Below, one piece after another: positions 25,769-35,388 of a stretch of DNA of 64,000 nucleotides (within the stretch, counting starts at the first letter, position 1; each line of letters begins with the position of its first letter). A program made the translations under genes and the position numbers. A model generated the notes under the pieces. That model was not told the origin of the DNA. It searched no databases and worked only from the letters and a program-made list of their open reading frames with translations. Origin of the DNA: Sphingomonas sp. J315 (GTDB taxonomy: Bacteria; Pseudomonadota; Alphaproteobacteria; Sphingomonadales; Sphingomonadaceae); contig NZ_CP088296.1 of NCBI RefSeq assembly GCF_024666595.1, forward strand, positions 434,001 through 498,000. The letters are read 5' to 3'.

Positions 25769-26341
25769 TCAGAGCAATGCCACCACGGCAAAGCCGCCGA
25801 TCAGCGCGGCGAGCACCAGCCAGCCGATCAGGTTCAGCCGCTCCTCCAGCACCTTCTGCACCGGCTCGCCATATTTCTTGAGCAGGAACGCGACGAGGAA
25901 GAAGCGCGCACCGCGGGTGATGGTGCACAGCAGGATGAAGATGCCCAGCGGATAGTGCGACAGGCCGCTCGCGATCGTCACCAGCTTGAACGGAATCGGG
26001 GTCAATCCTTTGACCAGGATCAGCGCCGCACCCCATTCGGTGTAATAGTGCGTGAACTCCTCGAACGCGCCCTCGCGGAAGAATTCCAGCACCTGATGCG
26101 CGAACCCGGTCAGGAAGTATCCGATCGCATAACCGAACAGCCCGCCCAGCACCGACGCGATCGTACAGATCGTCGCGATGCGATACGCCTTGTCGCGCCG
26201 CGCCAGCACCATCGGCACCAGCATCACGTCGGGCGGGATCGGGAAAAAGCTGGATTCGGCAAAGCTGACGGTCGCGAGATAGCGGTCGGCATGGCGATGA
26301 CCGGCCAGCCTCAGCGTCCAGTCATAGAGCGCGCGGAACAT
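25769..26341 (-). CDS. DedA/YqaA-family membrane protein
   Basis: 190 residues with several transmembrane segments. FAESSFFPIPPDVMLVPMVL carries the FxPxPP-type family motif and KGLTPIPFKLVTIASG the second re-entrant motif. Proteins of this superfamily include undecaprenyl-phosphate and lipid flippases. It lies between tRNA-Trp and the DSP gene on the same strand, in the interval where secE is commonly found after tRNA-Trp. Confidence 0.85.
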   Translation of the reverse strand: MFRALYDWTLRLAGHRHADRYLATVSFAESSFFPIPPDVMLVPMVLARRDKAYRIATICTIASVLGGLFGYAIGYFLTGFAHQVLEFFREGAFEEFTHYYTEWGAALILVKGLTPIPFKLVTIASGLSHYPLGIFILLCTITRGARFFLVAFLLKKYGEPVQKVLEERLNLIGWLVLAALIGGFAVVALL

Positions 26342-26386
26342 GCGGGGCGAAACCTCTGCAAGGGGTCCGGGCGCGCCCGGAGAAGA

Positions 26387-26463
26387 TGGCAGGGGAGCTC
26401 GGATTCGAACCGAGGGCCTTCGGTTTTGGAGACCGACGCTCTAACCAGCTGAGCTACACCCCT
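26387..26463 (-). tRNA. tRNA-Trp (anticodon CCA)
   Basis: 77 bases including an encoded CCA end. The acceptor arm AGGGGTG pairs with the 3' end before GCCA, the D loop has AGCTCAGCTGGTTAGAGC, the anticodon loop CTCCAAA gives CCA, and the T loop has GGTTCGAATCC. Frequently this gene leads into secE-nusG; here DedA and five other protein-coding genes intervene. Confidence 0.97.
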
Positions 26464-26531
26464 GTGCGGTGGTGCGCTTTAGCGACGCTTTGGAAATCAC
26501 ACAAGAGCCGCTTGCGACCAAATGCAGAACG

Positions 26532-26567
26532 GAACATATATAGAACATACGAATTCCAACATTGCAA
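26532..26567 (-). promoter_or_regulatory. Probable tRNA-Trp promoter overlapped by a LexA-like box
   Basis: On the minus strand TTGCAA (26567-26562), a 17-base spacer and TCTATA (26544-26539) form a sigma-70-like promoter about 75 bases before the tRNA. The box GTTCTATATATGTTC (26546-26532) fits GTTC-N7-GTTC and overlaps the -10 element. Whether LexA binds is unknown; the motif can arise by chance. Confidence 0.45.
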
Positions 26568-26735
26568 GCTATAAAGCCCGCGCTTGCCTTCTCCGCGCTT
26601 CCCCGTTAAGGGCGCGCGCTTCCACCGGCTACCGTTGGAATTGCGGGAGCATCGGACCACAAGTCCGGGGCGTCTGGACCGCTAAACTTGAACCGGGCGT
26701 GGCCGCAAGCCGCGTCCAGCGACAGAGTGAGACAC

Positions 26736-27167
26736 ATGGCAAAGAAGATTACGGGCTATATCAAGCTCCAGGTGCCTGCGGGCTCCGCCAACCCCTCGCC
26801 GCCGATCGGTCCGGCGCTGGGTCAGCGCGGCGTGAACATCATGGAGTTCTGCAAGGCGTTCAACGCGGCGACCGGCGAAGTCGAGAAGGGCACCCCCCTT
26901 CCCACCGTCATCACCGTCTATGCCGATCGCAGCTTCAGCTTCGAAACGAAGCAGCCGCCGGCCACCTACCTCATCAAGAAGGCCGCGAACCTCAAGTCGG
27001 GCTCGAAGGAGCCGGGCAAGATCTCGGCCGGCAAGATCAAGCGCTCGCAGCTCGCCGAAATCGCGACCGCGAAGATGAAGGATCTCAACGCCAACGATCT
27101 CGATGCCGCGACGCGCATCATCGAAGGCTCCGCCCGCGCGATGGGCCTCGAAGTGGTGGAGGGCTGA
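26736..27167 (+). CDS. rplK: 50S ribosomal protein L11
   Basis: 143 residues, base of the L7/L12 stalk. Starts [16 protein letters not shown] and contains [20 protein letters not shown], the conserved N-terminal signature. ATG 26736 is chosen over upstream in-frame codons from the family start. rplA follows after 4 bases. The leader (26568-26735) contains inverted repeats that might be an L1 autoregulation site, but I could not identify the structure with confidence. Confidence 0.97.
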   Translation: MAKKITGYIKLQVPAGSANPSPPIGPALGQRGVNIMEFCKAFNAATGEVEKGTPLPTVITVYADRSFSFETKQPPATYLIKKAANLKSGSKEPGKISAGKIKRSQLAEIATAKMKDLNANDLDAATRIIEGSARAMGLEVVEG

Positions 27168-27171
27168 ACCC

Positions 27172-27870
27172 ATGGCTAAGCAGACCAAGAAGCAGAAGGC
27201 CCTGGCCGGCACCGTCGACCGCGAAAAGCTGTACGGCGTCGATGAAGCCATCGCGCTGGCGCAGAAGAACGCGACCGCAAAGTTCGACGAAACGATCGAA
27301 GTCGCGCTGAACCTGGGCGTCGATCCGCGTCACGCCGACCAGATGGTCCGTGGCGTCGTCACCCTGCCCGCCGGCACCGGCAAGACCGTGCGCGTCGGCG
27401 TGTTCGCCAAGGGCGCGAAGGCGGACGAAGCCCGTGAAGCGGGTGCGGACGTCGTCGGCGCCGAAGACCTGCTCGAGATCGTTCAGGGCGGCAAGATCGA
27501 GTTCGATCGCTGCATCGCGACCCCGGACATGATGGGTCTGGTGGGCCGCCTCGGCAAGGTGCTGGGTCCGAAGGGCCTGATGCCGAACCCGAAGCTCGGC
27601 ACCGTGACCATGAACGTCGCCGAAGCGGTGAAGGCTGCCAAGGGCGGCCAGGTCGAATATCGCGTCGAAAAGGCCGGCATCATCCATTCGGGCATCGGCA
27701 AGGCGTCGTTCTCGGCCGCCGACCTGCGCGCGAACTTCGATGCGCTGGTCGATGCGGTGGTCAAGGCCAAGCCGTCGGGCGCCAAGGGCAAGTATCTGCG
27801 CAAGGTCGCGGTCTCGTCCTCGATGGGCCCGGGCGTGAAGGTCGACGTCGCCGAGGTCTCGGCGATCTGA
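27172..27870 (+). CDS. rplA: 50S ribosomal protein L1
   Basis: 232 residues of the L1 stalk protein, with the signature [15 protein letters not shown] and [19 protein letters not shown]. Co-transcribed with rplK and followed by a strong terminator, so this is a two-gene operon here; rplJ-rplL are 9.8 kb further on rather than next. Confidence 0.97.
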   Translation: MAKQTKKQKALAGTVDREKLYGVDEAIALAQKNATAKFDETIEVALNLGVDPRHADQMVRGVVTLPAGTGKTVRVGVFAKGAKADEAREAGADVVGAEDLLEIVQGGKIEFDRCIATPDMMGLVGRLGKVLGPKGLMPNPKLGTVTMNVAEAVKAAKGGQVEYRVEKAGIIHSGIGKASFSAADLRANFDALVDAVVKAKPSGAKGKYLRKVAVSSSMGPGVKVDVAEVSAI

Positions 27871-27893
27871 TCTTCGCAACCCTGCGAAAATCG

Positions 27894-27923
27894 AAAAGGG
27901 CCGGGGAAACCCGGCCCTTTTTT
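27894..27923 (+). terminator. Terminator of rplK-rplA
   Basis: AAAAGGGCCGGG and CCCGGCCCTTTT form a perfect stem around GAAA with a T run behind it, 24 bases after the rplA stop. Confidence 0.93.
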
Positions 27924-28051
27924 GTTGCTGACGCGCGCACATCGCCCCCCTCGCCAAGTCCACAAAAATGCGCTAGGGGCCGGTCAAATCCCCGCGACAA
28001 TCCCGGTTTCGACGCGCTGCCCGCGGGGCGCGCGGCATATTTGTGAGCTTG

Positions 28052-29803
<1,752 letters not shown>

Positions 29804-29817
29804 TTTCCAGCCACGCT

Positions 29818-29940
29818 CGTCACCCCGGCCTTGTGCCGGGGTCCACTGGGCCGCATGTCCCGGTGCTCGCAGCTCCTGCGCTGCACCCGCCACGAGCGTT
29901 GGGCAGCGTTGATGAGTGGACCCCGGCACAAGGCCGGGGG
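29818..29940. repeat. Long inverted repeat pair (CCCCGGCxxTGTGCCGGGG type)
   Basis: GTCACCCCGGCCTTGTGCCG followed by GGGTCCACT forms a palindrome, and an inverted partner (GTGGACCCCGGCACAAGGCC) lies at 29918-29937. The same element occurs at 46516-46622 and as a half at 33912-33935. The repeat borders the defence region. Confidence 0.85.
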
Positions 29941-30083
29941 GAAGAGCTGTTGGTGGAATATGGACACTTGCGTACCACACCACTCGCGCAAGTGTTGAGA
30001 ACCAACCGTTCTGAATAGTTGCTCGATTGCGTTCCGCCTGATTCACATGCAAGTTCCCGCCTCGGGGTTTTAGGGGGGAAAGC

Positions 30084-31148
30084 ATGGATTTGGCGACTCG
30101 TCTTACTGAGCTGGCGGCGAAGACGCAGCAGCATCGGGAAGTCTTACTCACGGAGCAAGCGGCCAAGACCGCTCTCGTCATGCCATTCATCAACCTGCTG
30201 GGTTATGACGTATTCAATCCTTCCGAGGTTGTGCCGGAATACGTCGCGGACGTTGGCACCAAAAAGGGTGAGAAGGTCGACTATGCAATTTGCATCGACG
30301 GCAAGCTTTCGATCCTGATTGAGTGCAAGCCCTCTACCGGCGACCTGACGATCAACCACGCATCGCAGCTGTTCCGCTATTTTAGCGTAACGGACGCTCG
30401 GCTTGCGATCCTAACGAACGGCGTAATCTATAAGTTTTTCTCTGATCTTGATCAGCCGAACAAGATGGATACGCAGCCGTTCTTTACGCTGAGCTTAGAC
30501 GCGGTGCGTAAGTCTGACGTGCGTATCCTCGAAAGTTTCACCAAAGCCGGTTTCGATATCGACGCTATCGTGCGTGAGGCATCCAATCTGAAACTTGAAT
30601 CGCTCGTCCGCAAGGAGCTGGAAAGCGAAATGGGTACGGCATCGGAAGAGTTTGCTCGCCTGATCGCGAAGCGCGTTTATTCAGGCCAGATAACATCGCA
30701 GGTGAAGGATAACTTCACGCGGCTCATCGCAAATTCTTTCTCGGCGATTGTGCGTGACCATGTGAATGATCGGCTTACCTCCGCGCTGAATGCCTCGGCT
30801 GTTCCCGAACATGACGAGGGACCGGGGGCATCCTCGACGGAAGAGGTTATCACCACCGAGGAAGAAATTAGCGGCTTTAGGATCGTACAGGCCATCGCTT
30901 CCAAGCTCATCGATCCCAAGCGGGTCGTTATGCGCGATGCGAAATCCTATTGCGCAGTTCTGCTGGACGACAATAATCGTAAGTCGCTGGCTCGACTTCA
31001 CTTCAATGGCCTCACGACGAAATATGTCGGGACATTCGACGGCCAGACGGAGACGCGAAACCTAATCAGCGACCTGACTGACATTTATAAGCTCGCGCCA
31101 CAAATCGAAGCGCGCATCAGCGAGCTTGATAGCAAGAAGGGTGATTAA
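30084..31148 (+). CDS. Standalone HsdR N-terminal-type nuclease domain protein
   Basis: 354 residues. The first 160 match the type I restriction enzyme R subunit N-terminal domain, with the PD-(D/E)XK core KVDYAICIDGKLSILIECKP (Asp66, Glu80, Lys82). The rest has no helicase motifs and is not recognised, so this is a free-standing nuclease-like protein. Lower G+C and less biased codons than neighbours suggest transfer. It lies 76 bases upstream of the truncated DUF4011 helicase on the same strand, which suggests a common defence operon. ATG 30084 follows GGGGGGAAAGC. Confidence 0.75.
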   Translation: MDLATRLTELAAKTQQHREVLLTEQAAKTALVMPFINLLGYDVFNPSEVVPEYVADVGTKKGEKVDYAICIDGKLSILIECKPSTGDLTINHASQLFRYFSVTDARLAILTNGVIYKFFSDLDQPNKMDTQPFFTLSLDAVRKSDVRILESFTKAGFDIDAIVREASNLKLESLVRKELESEMGTASEEFARLIAKRVYSGQITSQVKDNFTRLIANSFSAIVRDHVNDRLTSALNASAVPEHDEGPGASSTEEVITTEEEISGFRIVQAIASKLIDPKRVVMRDAKSYCAVLLDDNNRKSLARLHFNGLTTKYVGTFDGQTETRNLISDLTDIYKLAPQIEARISELDSKKGD

Positions 31149-31224
31149 GCCGCATTCCCAGAGCTGAAATCTACGCTTTCAGGCAATTCAGTCCCGCTGC
31201 GATGTATCGAAAGGTTCTCAGCCC

Positions 31225-32787
31225 GTGCATGAAGAAGCACCGCTGGATGACGGCAAATTTGATAACAATGGCGAGCAATCTGCTTCTGCCCGCTCGATAC
31301 AGAAGCTCTTCGATGACACGCGCAAACGGCTTGTAGAGACGGGTACGCGAAATCGGCTTGTTCACGTCAACCGTGCGAACACGCGCGGCAATGTTGTGAA
31401 TATCGTCAATGAGCGTTCCGATGATGTGTGGGCGATCCTCTCGTCAGGCAAAGCCATGCGGTTTCGCGCGCTGGGGCATGATACCCGACGCGGTGATGAT
31501 GCGTCGGATATTGTCTTGGCGAATGAGGATTTCGATGAGGTCGGAACCGACCGCTACACCGACAACCAGCTAGAGACGCGATTAGGGCCGGATGGACTGG
31601 CGAAGAAGCTGCTCAAGATCGCGCGTGAAGCGAAAACGGCAGAGGAAGAGCAAGGCGTCAACATTCTGTACCTCGCTCTCGGATTTCTGACTTGGTTCGA
31701 GGACACAACCTCAACCGTGGCGCGCGAAGCTCCGCTAATCCTGTTGCCGGTGGAGCTGGTCCGCAACGCCCGAACCTCAACCTATGACATTAGGTTGCGG
31801 GATGATGATTTGATCACAAATCTACCACTGCAACAAAGACTGTCTGAGGATTTCGGGATCAGACTTCCCCCGGTTGAAGTCGGAGATAACTGGAAACCCT
31901 CCGATTATTACGCGCAGGTCCAAGGTGTAGTTGCCGACCGCGCGCGATGGAAAATCGACAGCGATGCGATGCAGCTGGGATTTTTCTCGTTTTCAAAGCT
32001 TCTGATGTATCTCGACCTCGCACTGGATGCGTGGCCTGACAGCGCGTTGGAGGGCCACGCCCTGACACGCGGGCTATTGTACGAAGGGTTCGATTCCGAA
32101 CAACCGCTGTTTGGACCCGATGACCGCCTCGATGACATTCTGCCACCTGAAAAGATGTTTCATGTTGTCGATGCGGATTCCAGTCAGGCGCGCGTGATCG
32201 AAGAAGTGCGCTCTGGTCGGAACTTGGTCGTTCAGGGGCCACCCGGCACCGGCAAGAGTCAGACCATTACCAATATCATCGCGGCCGCTGCGAAAGAGGG
32301 CAAAACCGTCTTATTCGTCGCGGAAAAAATGGCTGCGCTTTCGGTAGTGCACGATCGCTTGGTCAAAGTCGGCCTGCGAGACGTTTGCCTCGAACTGCAT
32401 TCCAAATCGGCGAACAAAAAGGTTGTACTGGCGGAGATCGCAAGGACGCTCGGTGCCGCGCAAGCCATTCCCGCTATGCCGCAAGCGCCTGTTGCGCTGA
32501 CAGAAACAAGGGATCGCCTAAACCGGATCGCAGACGCGCTGCACACACCGATTGGTGAAACGGGTGAAACGCCATTCTCCGCGCTCGCCCGCCAAGCTCG
32601 CTATATCGGCATGGATGCACCAACGCCGATGTTTGAAGCCGATGCGCTGGCAACGATGCCGAAGGCAAAAGAGCGCGAACTTGCCAACGACCTTCTTGAA
32701 TTTGGTTCTCTGCTTCAATCCTTGGGTAACCTGCGCTCCCATCCTTTTTGGGAGTCGGCGCGCTCGACCTGCAGCCCGTTGAATTAG
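31225..32787 (+). pseudogene. DUF4011-type superfamily 1 helicase, truncated at an IS element
   Basis: 520 residues of what is normally a protein of well over 1000. An N-terminal region of DUF4011 type is followed by Walker A GPPGTGKSQT (about residue 338) and helicase motif Ia-like sequence; motifs II to VI and any C-terminal nuclease are missing. The frame ends at TAG, whose G is the first base of an IS element. Large helicases of this family are known from defence regions. GTG 31225 is the only early start. Together with the HsdR-N protein upstream it forms a defence remnant. Confidence 0.78.
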
Positions 32788-33623
32788 GGTCGGGACCCAT
32801 AAACGGGATTCCCTTGGCGGCTGGGATGTGATTCATGCGCTGCGCCAGCAGGAGCGTGGATTTGAGCGAGTTTTGGTTGAGTGAAGCCCAGTTCGAGCGG
32901 CTGCGTCCGCTGCTGCCGGACAAGGTGCGCGGTGTGGCGCGGGTCGATGATCGGCGGGTGATCAGCGGCATCATTCATGTGGTGAAGTCGGGCGGGCGCT
33001 GGGTCGACGCGCCGGCCTGCTACGGGCCGAGGAAGACGCTCTACAACCGGTTCGTGCGCTGGGCGGCAAAGGGTGTGTGGCAGGAGCTGTTCGTCACGCT
33101 CGCGGCAGCAGGCGGGCCGCCCGCCGAGGTCCTGATCGACAGCACGCATATGAAGGCGCACCGCTCCGCGGGCGGTGGAAAAGGGGGGCGCTCGTCCAGG
33201 CGATCGGGATCAGCCGGGGCGGCCGCAACAGCAAGCTCCACGCGCTCACCGACGGCGAAGGTCGGCCGCTCCGCTTCCTGCTGACCGGTGGCCAGGTCGC
33301 CGACTGCCGCGCAGCCGATGTGTTGCTCGATGATCTCGCGCCGCGCACCATCGTGCTCGCGGACAAGGCTTACGACAGCAATGCGATCCGCGACCTGATC
33401 GAGCGGCAGGGTGCCGTTCCGAACATCCCCTCCAAGACGAACCGCCGCTGGAAAAGCTGCTTCTCCAAGACGCTCTACAAGGGCCGCAACGCCGTCGAGC
33501 GCATGTTCTGCCGCCTCAAGGATTATCGCCGCATCGCCACCCGCTACGACAAGCTCGCCACCAACTTCCTCAGCGCCATCTACCTCGCCGCAGCCGTCAC
33601 ATGGTGGTTATGAGTCCCGACCC
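32787..33623 (+). mobile_element. IS5-family (IS427 group) insertion sequence
   Basis: 837 bp bounded by inverted repeats GGGTCGGGACCCATAA (left) and its near-complement TTATGAGTCCCGACCC (right), one mismatch in 16. TA dinucleotides at 32785-32786 and 33624-33625 flank it, the target duplication usual for the IS427 group. Carries a single transposase in two overlapping frames. Confidence 0.9.
32835..33613 (+). CDS. IS5-family transposase in two overlapping frames
   Basis: Frame A gives the N-terminal domain (SEFWLSEAQFERLRPLLPDK, VIDSTHMKAHR-like LIDSTHMKAH with the first Asp) and frame B the rest (VLADKAYDS with the second Asp, ERMFCRLKDYRRIATRYDK with the Glu). The switch is a -1 shift near AAAAGGGGGG (about 33178-33187), typical of programmed frameshifting in this group and opposite in sign to the +1 errors elsewhere. 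The N-terminus is uncertain: ATG 32835 or GTG 32856. All three catalytic residues are kept, so the element could be active. Confidence 0.88.
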
Positions 33624-33655
33624 TAGCAATTAACAACCGACGAAAGGATAGACTG

Positions 33656-33760
33656 ATGATCGACAAGTATCAGGTGTTCGCTTCCTTCGCCCCCGGCGGG
33701 TGCGATGGAGATGGGAGCTGCGGCAACGGCCAAAGTGGTAGCGTAGGCTGCGGCCATTGA
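33656..33760 (+). CDS. Cys/Gly-rich 34-residue peptide, possible peptide precursor
   Basis: A short open frame with a well-placed AAAGGA seven bases before ATG 33656. The first 15 residues (MIDKYQVFASFAPGG) are ordinary and end in GG; the last 19 (CDGDGSCGNGQSGSVGCGH) are almost only Gly, Ser, Asp, Asn and Cys, with Cys at 16, 22 and 32. This leader/core split is like that of modified-peptide or metal-binding peptide precursors. No modifying enzyme is adjacent; the upstream side is an IS end. Codons are less biased than in core genes, as in the rest of the island. Could also be a chance frame. Confidence 0.45.
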   Translation: MIDKYQVFASFAPGGCDGDGSCGNGQSGSVGCGH

Positions 33761-33780
33761 TCCGCTAGCCTTGTGATTAA

Positions 33781-33810
33781 AGTCGCGCCGCCAATCTTGG
33801 CGGCGCGACT
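33781..33810. terminator. Perfect 14-bp inverted repeat after the small peptide frame
   Basis: AGTCGCGCCGCCAA and TTGGCGGCGCGACT form a perfect stem separated by TC. It lies 20 bases after the peptide stop codon. It lacks a T run, so it is either a terminator aided by other signals, or a protein-binding palindrome. Confidence 0.55.
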
Positions 33811-33911
33811 CCTATCTGTACCGATGCACCGGAATAGCTGCGAAGTGCAGCCAGAAATTATGAGCACTCAGGGCGTGGTAGCCCCATGCCTACTCGATGC
33901 TTATAGTTCTT

Positions 33912-33935
33912 CCCCCGGCACAAGGCCGGGGTGAC
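33912..33935. repeat. Half copy of the CCCCGGC intergenic repeat
   Basis: CCCCCGGCACAAGGCCGGGG with GTGAC behind it matches one arm of the repeats at 29818-29940 and 46516-46622. It marks the right edge of the island remnant, next to the DUF188 gene. Confidence 0.75.
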
Positions 33936-33952
33936 GATGTGTGGACCGCAGC

Positions 33953-34411
33953 ATGACCACCCTCCACATCCTCGTCGATGCAGACGCCTGCCCGGTAAAG
34001 GACGAGATCTACAAGGTCGCGTGGCGGCGCGAAGTGCCCGTCACGATCGTCGCCAACAGCTTCATCCGCATCCCCGATCACCCGCTGATCGCGCGCGAGA
34101 TCGTTTCGGACGGCTTCGACGCTGCGGACGACTGGATCGCCGAGCGTGCCGGGCCGAAAACGGTGGTCATCACCGCCGACATCCTGCTTGCGGACCGCTG
34201 CCTCAAGGCCGGGGCAGCGGTGCTCGCGCCCAATGGCAAACCCTTTACCACCAGCTCGATCGGTGCTGCCATCGCCACCCGCGCGATCATGGCCGATCTG
34301 CGCGCGGGCGGCGACCAGATCGGCGGCCCCGCTCCCTTCGCCAAGCAGGACCGCTCGCGCTTCCTCTCGGCACTCGACGAGGCTTTGAACCGGCTGGCGC
34401 GACTAGGCTGA
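33953..34411 (+). CDS. DUF188/YaiI-family protein
   Basis: 152 residues with the family signatures [31 protein letters not shown] and the C-terminal [19 protein letters not shown]. The fold is of PIN-like nuclease type with conserved acidic residues, but the biochemical role is not settled. ATG 33953 gives the family start [14 protein letters not shown]. Confidence 0.87.
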   Translation: MTTLHILVDADACPVKDEIYKVAWRREVPVTIVANSFIRIPDHPLIAREIVSDGFDAADDWIAERAGPKTVVITADILLADRCLKAGAAVLAPNGKPFTTSSIGAAIATRAIMADLRAGGDQIGGPAPFAKQDRSRFLSALDEALNRLARLG

Positions 34412-34483
34412 CGCTTACTCAAAATGCAATCGCGGTCGTTACGGCTGCGTGATAGCGATCCCGACTCTGATCTGGAGGCGCGC

Positions 34484-35314
34484 ATGACCGAGACGAGGAT
34501 CACCCACCCCGACGGAACCGGAATCAACCTGCACAGCTGGCCGCTCGCCGACGCCAAGGCCGTCGTCATCCTCCAGCACGGCTTCAATGCGCATGGCGGG
34601 CACATGCAATGGCCGGCGGAACAGCTCAACGCGGCGGGCTATGCCTGTTACGCGGTCGATCTGCGCGGGCGCGGCAAGTCGGACGGCGAACGCTATTTCG
34701 TCGAGGATTTCGGCGACTATCTCTCTGACCTGCAACTCGCCCTCGACCGCGCCCGCGCCGACCATCCGGGCCTTCCCATCTTCCTGATGGGCCATAGCGC
34801 GGGCGGGGTGATCGCGACCAGCTATGCGCTCAAGCATCAGGCGCAGCTCGCCGGGCTGATCTGCCATAGCTTCGCCTTCCGCGTGCCCGCGCCACGCTTC
34901 GCGCTCAACCTGCTGCAATGGATCGGCGGCTTCCTGCCCCGCCTCGGCGTGCTCAAGCTCAAGAACGCCGATTTCTCGCGCGATCCGACGCATGTCGCGA
35001 TGATGGACGCCGACCCGCTGATCGCCGACGAGACCCAGCCCGCGCGGACGGTGGGCGAGATGTGGAGGGCCGACAAGCGCCTTGAAGTGGCGTTCGGCGC
35101 CTTTTCGATGCCGATCCTGATCATTCATGGCACCGAGGATCACGCCACCCTGCCCGCGGGCAGCCAGTTTTTCTTCGACCGCGCCGGATCGGCGGACAAG
35201 ACGCTCAAACTCTATGACGGTCATTATCACGATCTGCTCGCCGACACCGGCAAGGAAAAGGTGATGGCCGACATCCAGAGTTGGATCGCGGCGCGGCTGC
35301 CTGCGCCGAACTGA
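34484..35314 (+). CDS. Alpha/beta hydrolase, monoacylglycerol lipase-like
   Basis: 276 residues. QHGFNAHGGHMQWPAEQL with DLRGRGKSDGERYFVEDFGD is the monoglyceride lipase-type N-terminus (oxyanion region and the cap-proximal loop), and MGHSAGGV carries the nucleophile Ser. An Asp (HGTEDH) and a His (DGHYHDLL) complete the triad. Acts on monoacylglycerols or other small lipids; the exact substrate is inferred. ATG 34484 has GGAGG upstream. Confidence 0.86.
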   Translation: MTETRITHPDGTGINLHSWPLADAKAVVILQHGFNAHGGHMQWPAEQLNAAGYACYAVDLRGRGKSDGERYFVEDFGDYLSDLQLALDRARADHPGLPIFLMGHSAGGVIATSYALKHQAQLAGLICHSFAFRVPAPRFALNLLQWIGGFLPRLGVLKLKNADFSRDPTHVAMMDADPLIADETQPARTVGEMWRADKRLEVAFGAFSMPILIIHGTEDHATLPAGSQFFFDRAGSADKTLKLYDGHYHDLLADTGKEKVMADIQSWIAARLPAPN

Positions 35315-35388
35315 CGGCGGGAAGCGGGTGACATTCACCCGCGCCCGCCCTATCATCGGCGTCACCGGTGACAAGGAAGCAGTTTTCG

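Noticed and set aside
33178..33187. Transposase frameshift as a sequence error
   Set aside because: It is a -1 change at AAAAGGGGGG, typical of programmed frameshifting in IS427-group elements and opposite in sign to the other runs.
33859..33936. Short 24-codon frame after the Cys/Gly peptide
   Set aside because: No ribosome-binding site and its end lies in the CCCCGGC repeat.
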